A DNA stretch of 64,000 nt, taken from the NCBI RefSeq assembly GCF_018991925.1, contig NW_024737068.1, positions 3,683,910-3,747,909 of the forward strand. The letters run 5' to 3'. The notes under the pieces are model-generated. The model saw only the letters and a program-made list of their open reading frames with translations. It searched no databases and was not told the origin of the DNA. A program made the position numbers and the translations under genes. How positions within the stretch are numbered: the stretch's first letter is position 1; each line of letters opens with the position of its first letter. Positions 44,752 to 55,018 of this stretch are shown here, piece after piece. The stretch is from Homarus americanus. Lineage: Eukaryota; Arthropoda; Malacostraca; Decapoda; Nephropidae.

Positions 44752-44963
44752 GATCACCTGAAGATTAAATATCCCAACTCGTTTCACTTGATAATTAATC
44801 ACCCGAACCCTACCCTGGGGGCTAGGTTAGGTTAGGTTAGGTTAGGTTAGGTTAGGTTAAGTTGGGTTAGGTTAGGTTAGTAAATCATCAGGTGAGCCCT
44901 ACAAGCTAATATTACCTGTAATGTTAAGTACTTTATATATCACTTAATTTTAGGGAAGTGATC
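44752..44963. mobile_element. Foldback element, copy 2, with perfect TTAGG core
   Basis: Left arm GATCACCTGAAGATTAAATA (from 44752) through TTCACTTGATAATTAATCAC; right arm TAAATCATCAGGTGAGCCC (44881-44899) and on to GAAGTGATC (44955-44963), an imperfect inverse of the left arm. Between them, 44823-44880 is a run of about eleven TTAGG pentamers with two variants. Same design as copies 1 and 3. Confidence 0.62.
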
Positions 44964-45130
44964 AAGAGAGCTGCAGCTGTCGATGACCTCAGCCGGGTAC
45001 AACTGATGGTTTTGTCGTAGAAACTTTATATTTTAATTTTAGATCAATAAACGGTTTTAGGTGCAGTCAACACTCAAAATCATAAGTTATCACTTAAAAC
45101 TAACTGTTATCATTCATAATCATAAGGCAC
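44964..45130. other. Intergenic, no gene seen
   Basis: Short stretch without features ahead of the 18-bp array. Confidence 0.3.
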
Positions 45131-45925
45131 CACTTACTGTACCGGTCATTATTCATATTCACCATCACCAATTACATTCACCATTACCACCAGTCTTTTA
45201 CCGACCAGTCACCATTCGCCCATCATTAATCAGTCACCACTCACCCACCATTAACCAGTAACCACTCACCCATCATTAACCAGTCAACTGCCATTAACTA
45301 GTCACCCACCGTTAACCAGTTACCCATATTGAATTGGACACTCACTGTTAACCAGTCACCCACCGTTAACCACTCACCCACCGTTAACCACTCACCCACC
45401 GTTAACCATTCACCCACCGTTAACCACTCACCCACCGTTAACCACTCACCCACCGTTAACCATTCACCCACCGTTAACCACTCATCCACCGTTAACCAGT
45501 CACCCATCATTAACCAGACACCCACCATTAACCACTCACCCACCGTTAACCACTCACCCACCGTTAACCAATCACCCACCGTTAACCATTCACCCATCGT
45601 TAACCACTTTCCCACCGTTAACCACTCGCCCACCGTTAACCAATCACCCACCGTTAACCACTCACCCACCGTTAACCACTCACCCACCGTTAACCACTCA
45701 CCCACCGTTAGCCACTCACCCACCGTTAACCATTCACCCACGGTTAACCATTCACCCACCGTTAGCCACTCACCCACCGTTAACCACTCACCCACCGTTA
45801 ACCATTCACCCATCGTTAACCACTCACCCACCGTTAACCATTCACCCACCGTTAACCATTCACCCACCGTTAGCCACTCACCCAACGTTAACCATTCACC
45901 AATCGTTAACCATTCACCACTCACG
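45131..45925. repeat. 18-bp tandem array
   Basis: Degenerate CATCATTAACCAGTCACCAC-type units to about 45350, then about 31 regular copies of the 18-bp unit CACCCACCGTTAACCACT. The period is six codons, so both strands carry a frame of about 220 codons: SPTVNH repeats on plus and GEWLTV repeats on minus. No domain or promoter supports expression. GTTAAC (HpaI palindrome) occurs in nearly every unit. Confidence 0.92.
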
Positions 45926-45929
45926 CACG

Positions 45930-46018
45930 TCTCAACTGGCTCAGCCATGTTAATATTGTTTTTATTATCCACTCTGTATCTGTATTTTTCTGGCTAAATA
46001 AACTGTTACAATTCAGTA
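45930..46018 (+). mobile_element. LINE 3' end fragment
   Basis: CAACTGGCTCAGCCATGTTA through AATAAACTGTTACAATTCAG matches 41800-41890. The truncation point coincides with the end of the 18-bp array. Confidence 0.7.
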
Positions 46019-46099
46019 TTACTATCACGACCTGTTCCTGACTGTTTCACTTTAACACAACTCATGTTGTATTGCTGCCGCCCACGCACGAGATTACTG

Positions 46100-46353
46100 T
46101 ACAATACTGTTTATCAATAGCATATACTTTAAATACATATAAACATGATGACATTCTAATAAGAATTTATTTATACCATGTAAAAATTGGTAATCCAGTT
46201 GATATTAAATGCTATATAATAATTCCTTTAGACAAATATACAGTATTTATCAGGTGACACTAAGAGTATTCAGGTTCTCACATGGCTCAACCATGTCAAT
46301 ATTGTTGATTATATTTTCTCTGTATCTGTAACTTTTTGTTTCAATAAACTATT
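46100..46353 (+). mobile_element. LINE 3' end fragment, longer
   Basis: Matches about 41700-41890 of the same LINE, including ATATACAGTATTTATCAGGT and GGCTCAACCATGTCAATATT, ending TTCAATAAACTATTT then A-rich sequence. Confidence 0.65.
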
Positions 46354-46603
46354 TAAAAAAAAATACCAATGCCAGTCATCACTCATCCATCAGTCAAATC
46401 TATCAATCACCACAAACGGGAGCAACTAAACACAAATACTAAATATAATGTTACGGTGAGGCAGCCTGGTTGGTGACCATTCACCCTCCTCTGTGCACGA
46501 GACGCTGGGTCAAGATGCTCAATGGCTCGTAAGATAAAATTTATTCCTAAATGGAGATGAGAGAATACAGTTAGTTAGGTTGAGTTTGAGTTAGATGTTA
46601 ATA
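46354..46603. other. Intergenic, no gene seen
   Basis: No ORF; unremarkable sequence. Confidence 0.3.
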
Positions 46604-46839
46604 ATAAATAATAATAATAATTAACGGTTTATTGAAAGAGCTTGGTAGCCAGAAGGCTGAAAATATACAGTTACATATTTGGGGAATGGGTTTCGAATTA
46701 CAAATAATATACAAGTAACATAAGTGATACAAATAAGATATATATAATAACTAGATGGGGAAAAGCTCAAACTACAGTGCATTTCAACATAGTGACAGTG
46801 CAAGAAGTAGTGTTTACTGGGAGTGAATACACTGGTTTA

Positions 46840-48390
46840 TTACAAGTTTTTGATAATTTTTACAATGGTTAGGACTGGGCTGTTCTTATAGCGATCAGTT
46901 CGTGCACGTATGGGCTGGATGCGGTTGTGGTGTCGAACAGCAATTCTCGGGCTAGGGATCTCAGGTGGTAGTAGGAGCCGGTGTCGAGGATGGTGTAGAA
47001 GCTTCTTACCAAATTTGCAAATGAGGTCGTGGTGATGGTCAGTGAGAGTCGAAAGGGTCAGTGTGTTGAGCGCTTCTTGATATGTGGAGTAGGAAGGGGA
47101 GAGAATAATCTTGCATGCCCACTTTTGCACTCTTTCTAGGTGTTTACGTTGTGTGGCATTTAGGGAGGAAGACCAGGTGGGGGAGGCATAGGTGAGCTTG
47201 GGAAGTATGAATGTTGTGTAAACACTGAGGAGCTCGGGTGCAGGAACTCCGAGGGACTTGAGTCGGCGGAGGAGGCGGATACGGAAACTGGAGGATTTGA
47301 CAACTTCACTGACGTGTGGTTTCCAATTTAGTTTATTGTCTATGGTGACGCCGAGGAGCTTCGTGGAATCTACAACCTGGAATGTGTTCGGACCTAAAGT
47401 AATGGAAGGAGGTGGGACAATGTCGGAGGAGGGGTTGATGTGCATAACCATGGTCTTGGTATGGTTGATGGTGACATGGTTGTTGGTGGCCCAGTTTTGG
47501 AGACTGTTCAATAAATCCTGAAGGGCGGTATAGTTGGGAGCAGAATTGTTGACGCTGATCCCAATGGTGGAGTCGTCGACATATTTCCAGCGAGCAGGGG
47601 TTTCTCTTAGGGCATCATAGATGAGCATAAGGAAGCAGAGTGGTCCCATCTTGGTGCCTTGGGGGACGCCACAGGTGAGTGACTGAAAGGTGGAGACAGC
47701 CCCTCGGAAGCGTACAGCTTGGCGTCGGTCACTGAGGAAGTCTGTAAGCCATGGTATAAGACTTCTCCGAAGCCCGAGGTCAATAGCTTTGTTGATGATT
47801 ATATTGTGGTCGACTAGGTCGAATGCTTTAGTGAAATCAATGAAGGCGACAGCTACAGACGTTTTTCGTTTCTCGAGATGGCGGTATATGTAATCGAGAA
47901 AGCTGACAAGACAGTGAGTGGTGGAGGAAGTTTTCATGTTGCCAAATTGCTGAGGGTCTATGACTCCTGCAATATCAGCATAAGCCCAGTCGAACACAAA
48001 ACTTTCACAGATTAGGCTGGGTATTGGGGTGATTGCAATAGGTCGTAGCTGATTTAAGGATTGTGGGCTGGTTGACTTGGGCACTGGTGATACATAAGAG
48101 GTCTTCCAGTCAGCTGGGCATCTGGCTTGACTGAGAGAAGCATTGATGATGGAGCATAGGGGTTTAGCTAGCTCCGGGGAGAACTCCTTGTAGAGTTTCA
48201 TTGGTAAGTCAATGGGGGTGGTAGAGCGTTTTAATTTTAGTTTGTCCAGGCGTTTTGCTACTTCAAATTTTTCTACTAAGTCAGTGGGAAGGGGGGCTGG
48301 TAGGTAAGCAGGGAGAGGTTGTGTCAAGCCGGGGGAGCATCTGGCATATAGTAGCGAAATGGTTATTTGTTTGCTCAGCTGCGTCAACAT
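46840..48390 (-). CDS. LINE ORF2, reverse transcriptase part
   Basis: An open frame of about 500 codons. RT motifs: KSTSPQSLNQLRPIAITP (NYRPIS equivalent), QQFGN, AFIDFTKAFDLVDH (motif A), CGVPQGTKMGPLCFL (motif B) and WKYVDDSTIG (motif C; YVDD where the CR1 copies have FADD), then a thumb ending with LLHHPRHRLLLPPE and KNSPVLTIVKIIKNL before the stop. YVDD with GTKMGP resembles some L2/CR1-group LINEs; exact clade is uncertain. The true reading frame continues from the endonuclease ORF, which overlaps by about 110 bases in another frame; the break is near 48340. The frame is otherwise clean, pointing to a young copy. Confidence 0.85.
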   Translation of the reverse strand: MLTQLSKQITISLLYARCSPGLTQPLPAYLPAPLPTDLVEKFEVAKRLDKLKLKRSTTPIDLPMKLYKEFSPELAKPLCSIINASLSQARCPADWKTSYVSPVPKSTSPQSLNQLRPIAITPIPSLICESFVFDWAYADIAGVIDPQQFGNMKTSSTTHCLVSFLDYIYRHLEKRKTSVAVAFIDFTKAFDLVDHNIIINKAIDLGLRRSLIPWLTDFLSDRRQAVRFRGAVSTFQSLTCGVPQGTKMGPLCFLMLIYDALRETPARWKYVDDSTIGISVNNSAPNYTALQDLLNSLQNWATNNHVTINHTKTMVMHINPSSDIVPPPSITLGPNTFQVVDSTKLLGVTIDNKLNWKPHVSEVVKSSSFRIRLLRRLKSLGVPAPELLSVYTTFILPKLTYASPTWSSSLNATQRKHLERVQKWACKIILSPSYSTYQEALNTLTLSTLTDHHHDLICKFGKKLLHHPRHRLLLPPEIPSPRIAVRHHNRIQPIRARTDRYKNSPVLTIVKIIKNL

Positions 48391-49804
48391 TAGTGAGATG
48401 GCTAAGGAAGGGGAGGGGGTGTGTCTTATTGTTTAGTCCACAGAGTTCTTTAAGCTTACCATACCATTGACTGATGTTGGTCTGCTTCAGGTGTTGTAAT
48501 TTGGTTGGGTAGTGGGACTTCTTTGCAGTGCGTATTTCGCGGATGACTCGGTTGCGAAGGGACCTGTAGCGGATGTGGTCATTGAGATGAAAGGCTCTGT
48601 CTCTCTGTTGCATTAGTCTTTTGATCCGAGGTGTGATCCAGGGCAAGTCAACTGGGTGAGATCTGACGGACTTTTCGGGGAAGAAGTGGTGGTGAGCTTC
48701 CGTGGTGGTGTTGGTATAATTTATCCATTTGGTTTCCACGTCATCCACGCTAAGTACATCAGTCCAGGGATGGTGAACTATCCACTGCCCGAAGAGGCGC
48801 ACTGCAGAGTCAGTAATCGGCCTGTAGGTCTTGATGTAGGGTCTCTGTACTTGAGTGGGAGTGGCAGTTGGGGACCAGAGCACTGATAAGTGTGTGCTAC
48901 ACCCGATAGGAGGCATTGGTTGAGGTGGTTGGTACTGGTCCGCTAAGTCAGTTAAGATAAGGTCAAGGATATTTTGACCGTGTGTTGGGGAGGTCACAAC
49001 TTGTGATAGTGATAGCTGGTCCTGGATATCAGTGGTGTCAATTTCATTATAATCCCCACATAATACTAACTTGGCACATGGGTACCTAACTCTGAGGTGG
49101 TCTGAGGTGGTAATGAGATGTTTGATAAGAGTGTCTCTGGTGGGTGAGCGAGGCGGATGGTATGCCACACAGATTATGATGGAAGCAGTGTGGCGCGGGT
49201 GGGCTTGTGGCACAACACGTACCCATAATGCTTCCACATCTGCTGGGACTTGAACATCCAGGCGTGACGGGCGTAGGTCATCTTGACAGAAGAGGGCACC
49301 GCCCCCTCCGCGTCTATGTGAACGAAGGTGATGAAAGAGTTGATATCCCTCAATATGACACGTTTCAGGCACAATTTGCCAAGCCTCACATATGGCAACG
49401 ACGCTCACGGCGGCTGACCTGACTGTAGTTGCCAGCTCGTCGAACTTGTTAGCTAGGGAAGTGACGTTGGATAGCAGTAGAGATGGGAGATCATACCATA
49501 TCCGTGGAACTTCAGTGTAGTGGTACGGTCTGTCAGGGGTGGGTTTCTCTGGTTTCCTAGTGGAGGTTACGGTTCTAATGGGCTTATGTGTATGACGGTC
49601 TTGTCTACGGCTACGCCCGTGGAATATGTTCAGTGACTTGAGTCGTGCGATAACACTGCCATCAGGATAACCGTTCCCACGCTTTAGATGGTACAGAGTG
49701 AGTCGGGAGTAAGTGATTGGTGGCCATCTGTTGATATCTGTTGTGGGCGGACGGAAGTGTTTGTCACTGACGGCACTTTGAGGGCCACTGACACTGGTAG
49801 ACAT
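48281..49804 (-). CDS. LINE ORF2, endonuclease part
   Basis: 507 codons in one frame. The first 110 or so residues are basic with no recognised domain. The AP-endonuclease follows: LLLSNVTSLANKFDEL (Asn motif), VVAICEAW (Glu), RRGGGGALF, ICVAYHPPRS, LCGDYNEID (GDxN) and NILDLILTD. The usual final SDH is CSTHL, where Ser-Thr-His replaces Ser-Asp-His, a possible loss of a catalytic Asp. A linker with WITPRIKRLMQQRDRAFH and TNISQWYGKLKELCGL leads towards the RT. It ends out of frame after HFATIC, where the RT frame takes over. Confidence 0.85.
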   Translation of the reverse strand: MSTSVSGPQSAVSDKHFRPPTTDINRWPPITYSRLTLYHLKRGNGYPDGSVIARLKSLNIFHGRSRRQDRHTHKPIRTVTSTRKPEKPTPDRPYHYTEVPRIWYDLPSLLLSNVTSLANKFDELATTVRSAAVSVVAICEAWQIVPETCHIEGYQLFHHLRSHRRGGGGALFCQDDLRPSRLDVQVPADVEALWVRVVPQAHPRHTASIIICVAYHPPRSPTRDTLIKHLITTSDHLRVRYPCAKLVLCGDYNEIDTTDIQDQLSLSQVVTSPTHGQNILDLILTDLADQYQPPQPMPPIGCSTHLSVLWSPTATPTQVQRPYIKTYRPITDSAVRLFGQWIVHHPWTDVLSVDDVETKWINYTNTTTEAHHHFFPEKSVRSHPVDLPWITPRIKRLMQQRDRAFHLNDHIRYRSLRNRVIREIRTAKKSHYPTKLQHLKQTNISQWYGKLKELCGLNNKTHPLPFLSHLTNVDAAEQTNNHFATICQMLPRLDTTSPCLPTSPPSH

Positions 49805-49960
49805 CTGTTAATGTTTGTCAGTCGACCCCTGGTGCTTGGGGTCGCCGACACAGTTTTCACGATATATGTAAACACCGCGGTGGTCCTTGTCACTGGCACT
49901 TTAATGGTGACCGATAAAGTGCCCACTGTGTGAGTTTGTGTGTGTGTGTGTGTGTCCATC

Positions 49961-50689
49961 TTCACTTACGAGGAATAATCACCCCATTACACCTTTGAGC
50001 ATTTGGCCTTGTTTGATTGTTAATATGAGGGAACAGCTTTCATTATTAGACAACTGCGGTTGAGAGTATACTAGTTGGTATCAGACTCAAGAGACATGGC
50101 CTCACATATTGAGTACGATGACTAATTAACCTCAGGAGTATGATTTTTTATTCTTGAGTGTGTTGATACTCCCATTGTCTAAGATGACCTAAGTGTGCAA
50201 GTACGATAATGTACTCATCGGAAGAAGATAATTTAACTTGCTGAGGGACGACGATATAACTCCAAAAGTATAACACTTTAAATTTATGACGACATTGATT
50301 TAACCCCATGAAGACGATAGCTTAAATGAATGCGGTTGATGACTTAGACCCATAAGGATGATGAAAAACTCATGAAGCCGATGATTTAACCCTGTGAGGT
50401 CGTACTTAAAGGGACGACCTATAAGGATTACAATTTAATCCCCTATGATGATAAAGAATTACAAATTCCAATTCAACATCAAACGACCGTAACCCATGAG
50501 ACTACGACTTTACCGCCCCCCCCCCCTCATGAACCAAACAGATAGACAGACAGAAAGACAACAATAACTGTGCACTGAATTAAAAAGGCAACAGGCTGTG
50601 TACCTCCCCCAGAGGCAGCTGCGGCGGCCATGTTAAATCTTTCTGCCTCAACACCCACCAGGGCCTTCCCCAGGCACTGTGCTCATATT
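49961..50689. other. Intergenic with weak degenerate repeat
   Basis: No gene. At about 50100-50440, short ATGATTTAACCC / ATGAAGACGAT motifs recur irregularly, suggesting an old minisatellite. A run of 12 C is at 50515-50526. Confidence 0.4.
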
Positions 50690-50785
50690 TTGACCATTCC
50701 TCTCTCTCGCTCTCTGCCTGTATTTCTTTCTTTCTGATAACTGTTTCTGTCTCCTTTCTTTCATTCTTTCGTTCTTTCTTTCTGC

Positions 50786-50823
<38 letters not shown>

Positions 50824-51285
50824 ATGTGTCTGTCTTTCTGTTCATTCTTTTTTGCCCTCCGTCTCTTTCATTTTAATAAGTTCTATTTTTCCTTCTTTTA
50901 TTCTCATTCTCTTTCTATCTTCTCTTCTTATCCCCTCTCTTCTTACATCTCTCTCTTTTCCTTTATCTTAACAGCTTATGTCTCTCGTCTTCATCTTGTT
51001 TGCCTTTTTGCTTCTCTCATTCTCTTTTTTTAATGTGTTACTTCCTCATCCGTTCTTTTTTTCTGTCTCTCGCTTGCTTTATTTTCTTCAACTTTGTGTC
51101 TTTTCTTCTATTTTATTGTTCTAGTTTGTTTTCCTCTCACTCTTTCTTTATTCGATTAAATTTTCCTCTCGTCATTAAGACAATTTTGCCTTTCTATATT
51201 TTGTCTCTCCCTCTCTCTCATTTTCATTTTCTTGTAGTTTCGTTTTCCTTTTCTCTCTCTTTCTTTAATATAATTTTGACTCTCC
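50690..51285. repeat. CT-rich block with (GT)n
   Basis: TTTCTTTC/CTCTCTC-rich sequence with a (GT)n of about 17 units at 50788-50821. Frames are Phe/Ser/Leu low complexity. It abuts I-group LINE copy 4, as similar blocks abut copies 1 and 2. Confidence 0.8.
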
Positions 51286-51289
51286 TGTA

Positions 51290-52085
51290 GTGCTTTGTCT
51301 AAAGTGGTATGTAATGTTAAAAGACGTGTGATAACTGTTACGGAGAACGACCTTCGTTTTGAATTTGTGTGGAGTCCGTCCCATGTTGGTATTAAGAAAC
51401 AAAACCGTGTTGATCGATATGCCAATGAGGCAGCAACAAAGAAAATATGGACCAAGACCTTGGCCTGTCCAATGCTGTACTTAAAAACAAACAAGTTAAA
51501 ATTATGAACTCTGATCTCGAAAAACTGAGAAATGTACAGATACCCGGTAGCTGTAGCATTAGTAAATATGACAAATTTTGTGACAAGAGGTACCAGTATC
51601 GCCAATATAAGGACAGAAGAACCAGACAATGTAATGTAGTCGCCGGAATTAGGCTAGGATGCAGGTACTACTGGTAAGTCAGCGACGCAGTACCCATACC
51701 GTAACACCTTGCATGTAAACTTTGTGATAGATAAACTTTTAACTCATACACTTGAACATTACCTCATAGAGTGTGACGCTGTTAAGACTTCAGACTACCT
51801 GACTTATTGTATGATGTACTATGTAATTATTACATTGAATCAGGAGTCCTTAGCGATATTTTAGTAGTTTATCGCAAGTTTGCTAGTTCACACAGATTAG
51901 TTCTTAGTTATAATAGGGCACTAGTGAATGCGACCGACTCTATTATCTTCATTCGTGTGTGAACCTCTGTCCAGCGTGGCAGTGATCAGTGACCACCCTC
52001 AGTGTCAAGACCTGACTGAACTATTAAAATGAGCAAAATTGTACCTTAACCTTGCCAAAAAAAGTTCTTATACTGAAATAACTAA
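51290..52085 (+). pseudogene. I-group LINE, copy 4, 3' fragment
   Basis: A short 5'-truncated copy beginning in RNase H (LSKVVCNVKRRVITV, then FEFVWSPSHVGI near 51360 and ANEAATKK), followed by the KYDKFCDKRY and RTRQCN segment near 51570-51640 and the Cys/His tail near 51715. A frameshift near 51440 and stops break it. The 3' UTR has a single CCTCTGTCCAGCGTGGCAG unit (near 51965), where other copies have two or three. Confidence 0.82.
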
Positions 52086-52139
52086 CGCTTTATTTTGTTC
52101 TCTTTCTTGAACCTCAACGTTCTGAGTAATTATTTATTG

Positions 52140-52499
52140 CAGCTCTCTCTCTCTCTCTCTCTTTCTGTCTCTTAGTTTCATTTCTCTCTATTATCTCTTA
52201 CATTGTCTTACCTTTTCTGTCTTATATGTTCGTTAAATCTCCTTCGTCTTCTTCTTTCCCCTTGGCTATCCTTTCATTCTTTTATCCTATATATCCCTTC
52301 TGCTGTTCCCTTATCTCATTCACCCTCTTTTCCTCTACCTTTTTCCCTTCCCATATTCTCCTCCTTTTCCTTTTCACTTTCAGCGTTCTGCCTCATGCTG
52401 CTCCTCCCCTTTCATGTCCTCAGCGCCCTGTCTCTCCTTCCTCCTCCCCCTCCTCCTCCCCCTCCTCCTCCTTGTGTCTTCAGCCTGTTGTCCTCCTTG
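52140..52499. repeat. CT-rich block
   Basis: (CT)n at 52143-52162, then TTTCCTCT/CTCCTCCCC-rich sequence, immediately after LINE copy 4. No gene. Confidence 0.75.
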
Positions 52500-53222
52500 A
52501 TGTTCTCAGCTTCTACCTGGTGTCCTAAGCTCCCCCTGGTGTCTTCAGCTTCCCCTGGTGTCCATAGCTCCCCTTGGTGCCCACAGCTCCTCCTGGTGTC
52601 CTCAGCTTCCCTGGTGTCCTACGCTCTCCCTGGTGTCCTCAGCTCCCCCTGGTGTCCTCAGCTCTGCCTAGTGCCTTCAGCTCCCCCTCGTGTCCTCAGG
52701 TCACCCTGGTGTCCTCAGCTCTCCCCTGGTGTCCTTAACTACTCCCTTGTGTCCTCAGCTCCCCCCTGGTGTCCACACCTCGCCCAGGTGTCCTCAGCTT
52801 CCCCTGGTGTCCTCAGCTTACCCTGGGCTCCTCAGCTCCCTTTTGGTGTCCTCAGCTCCCCCTGGTGTCTTCGGCTTCCTCCTGGTGTTCTCATCTTTCT
52901 CCTGGTGTCCTTAGCTGCCTCTGTTGTCTCCATCGTCCTCCTGGCGTCCTCTGCTCCTTCATGGTGTCCTCAGCGTCCTCCTGGTGTCCCCAGCGTCCTC
53001 CTAGTGTCCTCAGCTCCCGTCTGGTGTTCCCAGCGTCCTCCTGGTGTCCTTAGCTCCCTCCTGGTATCATCATCTCCCCCTGATTTCCTCAGCACCCGCT
53101 ACTGGTATCCTCAGCTCCACCTGATGTTCTCAGCTCCCCCATGATGTCCTCCGCTCCCCCCTGATGTCCTGAGCACCCCCCGTTGTGTCCTCAGAGTCCT
53201 CAGGTTCTCCTGGTGTCCTCAG
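52500..53222. repeat. 20-21-bp minisatellite
   Basis: About 35 copies of TCCCCCTGGTGTCCTCAGCT with one-base length changes and a drift towards TCCTCCTGGTGTCCTCAGCG in the right half. The Ser/Pro/Trp/Cys frame across it is an artefact. Confidence 0.9.
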
Positions 53223-53820
<598 letters not shown>

Positions 53821-53928
53821 AAGTAAATCACTGTAGGTGCGCATGATCCAGGTATATGCTGATAACCACAAGGAAACAAGAAAACACGAAGTTCCAAAGC
53901 GCTTTCGTGTAATTCACATCTTCAGGGG
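53821..53928 (-). repeat. Penelope-like terminal repeat (pseudo-LTR), complete copy
   Basis: Shares AAGTAAATCACTGT, GGTATATGCTGATAACCACA and AAGGAAACAAGAA with 54879-54961. On the minus strand ACACGAA and TTCGTGT can pair around the palindromic GAAAGCGCTTT segment. Confidence 0.8.
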
Positions 53929-53930
53929 TG
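53897..53930 (-). ncRNA. Hammerhead ribozyme-like core
   Basis: The minus strand reads CACCCCTGAAGATGTG, AATTA, then CACGAAAGCGCTTTGG. CTGAAGA fits the CUGANGA core, GTG/CAC can form helix II, GAAA follows, and AAAGCGCTTT is the short palindromic helix III seen in Penelope-like hammerheads that act as dimers. CC and GG could form helix I. There is one extra U before helix II compared with the minimal form. Activity is unproven; it is a pattern match by eye. Confidence 0.5.
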
Positions 53931-54085
53931 AGTACAGACTAAGGAGAAATACATAACAAGGCATATATAAACAGTAGAGGAGAGTGAGATCAAGTCCCTA
54001 GGGGACAGTGAGTGTCCACAACTGTTCGGTCACTAGGCAGTGACCCTACTAATCTTCATAAGCACAGCAGCAGTCCGTAGTCAGG

Positions 54086-54672
54086 TCAGAGGGTAAGATG
54101 ACCCAACCTTCTCACCTGGTTACAAATCTTCTTAATTACGAAATTATCCAGTTTGTACATACCATTACTCAAATTCATGTTGATGGATTAGGTATGTTTA
54201 ATGAGACTGGATTCTATAATTGAATGACAAGGTAATATTGAGGAGGCATTATCCCAGTCGATGCAATGCTTATTATCCCTCAAATGAACAAACAGAGCAT
54301 TGGATTCCTAGCCTGTCATAACACTATATTTATGTTGTTTACGTCTAGTTACAAGATCTTTACCTGCCTGGCCTAAGTAAAACATATTAAATTCCTTGCA
54401 AGGAACCTTGTAAATGCAACCACCTGTGTTGTTGGGGGAGTTCTTGATTAACATTTGTTTTACAGTGCATGAGTTTTTAAATGCCACATTGACGTTCCAG
54501 GTTTTTAGTTGTAAAGGAATTTGAGAGAATTTTTTGTGAAATGGTAATACTAAGAGATTCTTATGGTCATGGGTGGGCTTTGGATCGGTTCTATAAAAAG
54601 ATTTCTTAATAATATTTAGGCATTTCTCTATAAAAGATCTAGGGTACTTAAGGTTCAAGGCAATATTATAGA
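54086..54672 (-). pseudogene. Penelope-like C-terminal region with GIY-YIG endonuclease
   Basis: Minus-strand frame reading SFIEKCLNIIKKSFYRT, LLVLPFHKKFSQIPLQLK, then the nuclease: GGCIYKVPC (GIY position) and MFYLGQAGKDLVTRRKQHK (YIG position and catalytic Arg region). After a frameshift near 54308 it continues NALFVHLRDNKHCIDWDNA and an in-frame TAA near 54186, ending at a stop at 54086. GIY-YIG nicks target DNA for target-primed reverse transcription in this group. The copy is dead. Confidence 0.8.
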
Positions 54673-54678
54673 TACAGT

Positions 54679-54783
54679 GTCCTTGTGGCATGGTTGGTAG
54701 CGTTCCCTGATCACACGGTCGAGGGTTTGAGTCCTGGCTGGTGAGTTCGTTGATTATACGTTCAAGTCCGCGCGTTATATGGA

Positions 54784-54786
<3 letters not shown>
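54679..54786 (+). mobile_element. tRNA-derived SINE head
   Basis: Tandem polymerase III promoter boxes: a box A-like TGGCATGGTTGGTAGCG (from 54686) and a box B-like GGTTTGAGTCC (54724-54734), about 35 bp apart as in a tRNA. The anticodon stem is poorly paired, so it is not a functional tRNA gene. The rest (to 54786) is a short unrelated body running into (TA)n. Confidence 0.6.

Positions 54787-54876
<90 letters not shown>
54787..54876. repeat. (TA)n microsatellite
   Basis: About 45 TA units between the SINE head and the second terminal repeat. Confidence 0.95.
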
Positions 54877-54878
<2 letters not shown>

Positions 54879-54879
<1 letters not shown>

Positions 54880-54961
54880 AGTAAATCACTGTGGGTGCAC
54901 GTGATCCAAGTATATGCTGATAACCACAAGGAAACAAGAAGTTCCCAAGTGCTTTCGTGTA
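54879..54961 (-). repeat. Penelope-like terminal repeat, partial second copy
   Basis: Same orientation as 53821-53915 and about 85 percent similar; it stops within GTGCTTTCGTGT, so the hammerhead-like core is lost. Followed by TA then AAT repeats. Confidence 0.8.

Positions 54962-55017
<56 letters not shown>
54962..55017. repeat. (TA)n then (AAT)n
   Basis: Five TA units, then about 16 AAT/TAA triplets. Confidence 0.95.

Positions 55018-55018
<1 letters not shown>

Larger units (their letters stand above)
46604..49960 (-). mobile_element. Nearly intact LINE with ATT-type tail
   Basis: From 3' to 5': (AATAAT) tail and 3' UTR 46604-46836, ORF2 with RT then endonuclease 46840-49804, and a leader ending at a short (CA)n at 49935-49955. 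A single frameshift separates RT from endonuclease. The 3' UTR is shared by fragments at 3001-3049, 16456-16520 and 21379-21553. No separate ORF1 is seen upstream, so the copy is 5'-truncated or the family has one ORF. Confidence 0.82.
53821..54678 (-). mobile_element. Penelope-like element, 3' part
   Basis: On the minus strand: C-terminal coding region with GIY-YIG endonuclease (54086-54672), 3' UTR, then a terminal segment of about 95 bp (53821-53915) that is repeated in the same orientation at 54879-54961 upstream of the coding part. Such repeated pseudo-LTR segments, GIY-YIG domain and hammerhead motifs are established features of Penelope-like elements. The RT is missing: the copy is 5'-truncated at about 54678, where a tRNA-like sequence begins. 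Confidence 0.82.

Noticed and set aside
44823..44880. A true telomere or chromosome end
   Set aside because: Only about 11 pentamers, enclosed between foldback arms and unique sequence; interstitial.
45131..45925. CRISPR-like array
   Set aside because: Contiguous 18-bp repeats without unique spacers, in a eukaryotic context. The 31-bp and 34-bp arrays fail for the same reason.
52203..53144. A 313-codon ORF rich in Ser, Pro, Trp and Cys
   Set aside because: It is a translation of the 20-21-bp minisatellite and the CT-rich block before it.
54679..54745. A functional tRNA gene
   Set aside because: Box A and box B are present but the anticodon and acceptor stems do not pair properly; better explained as a SINE head.
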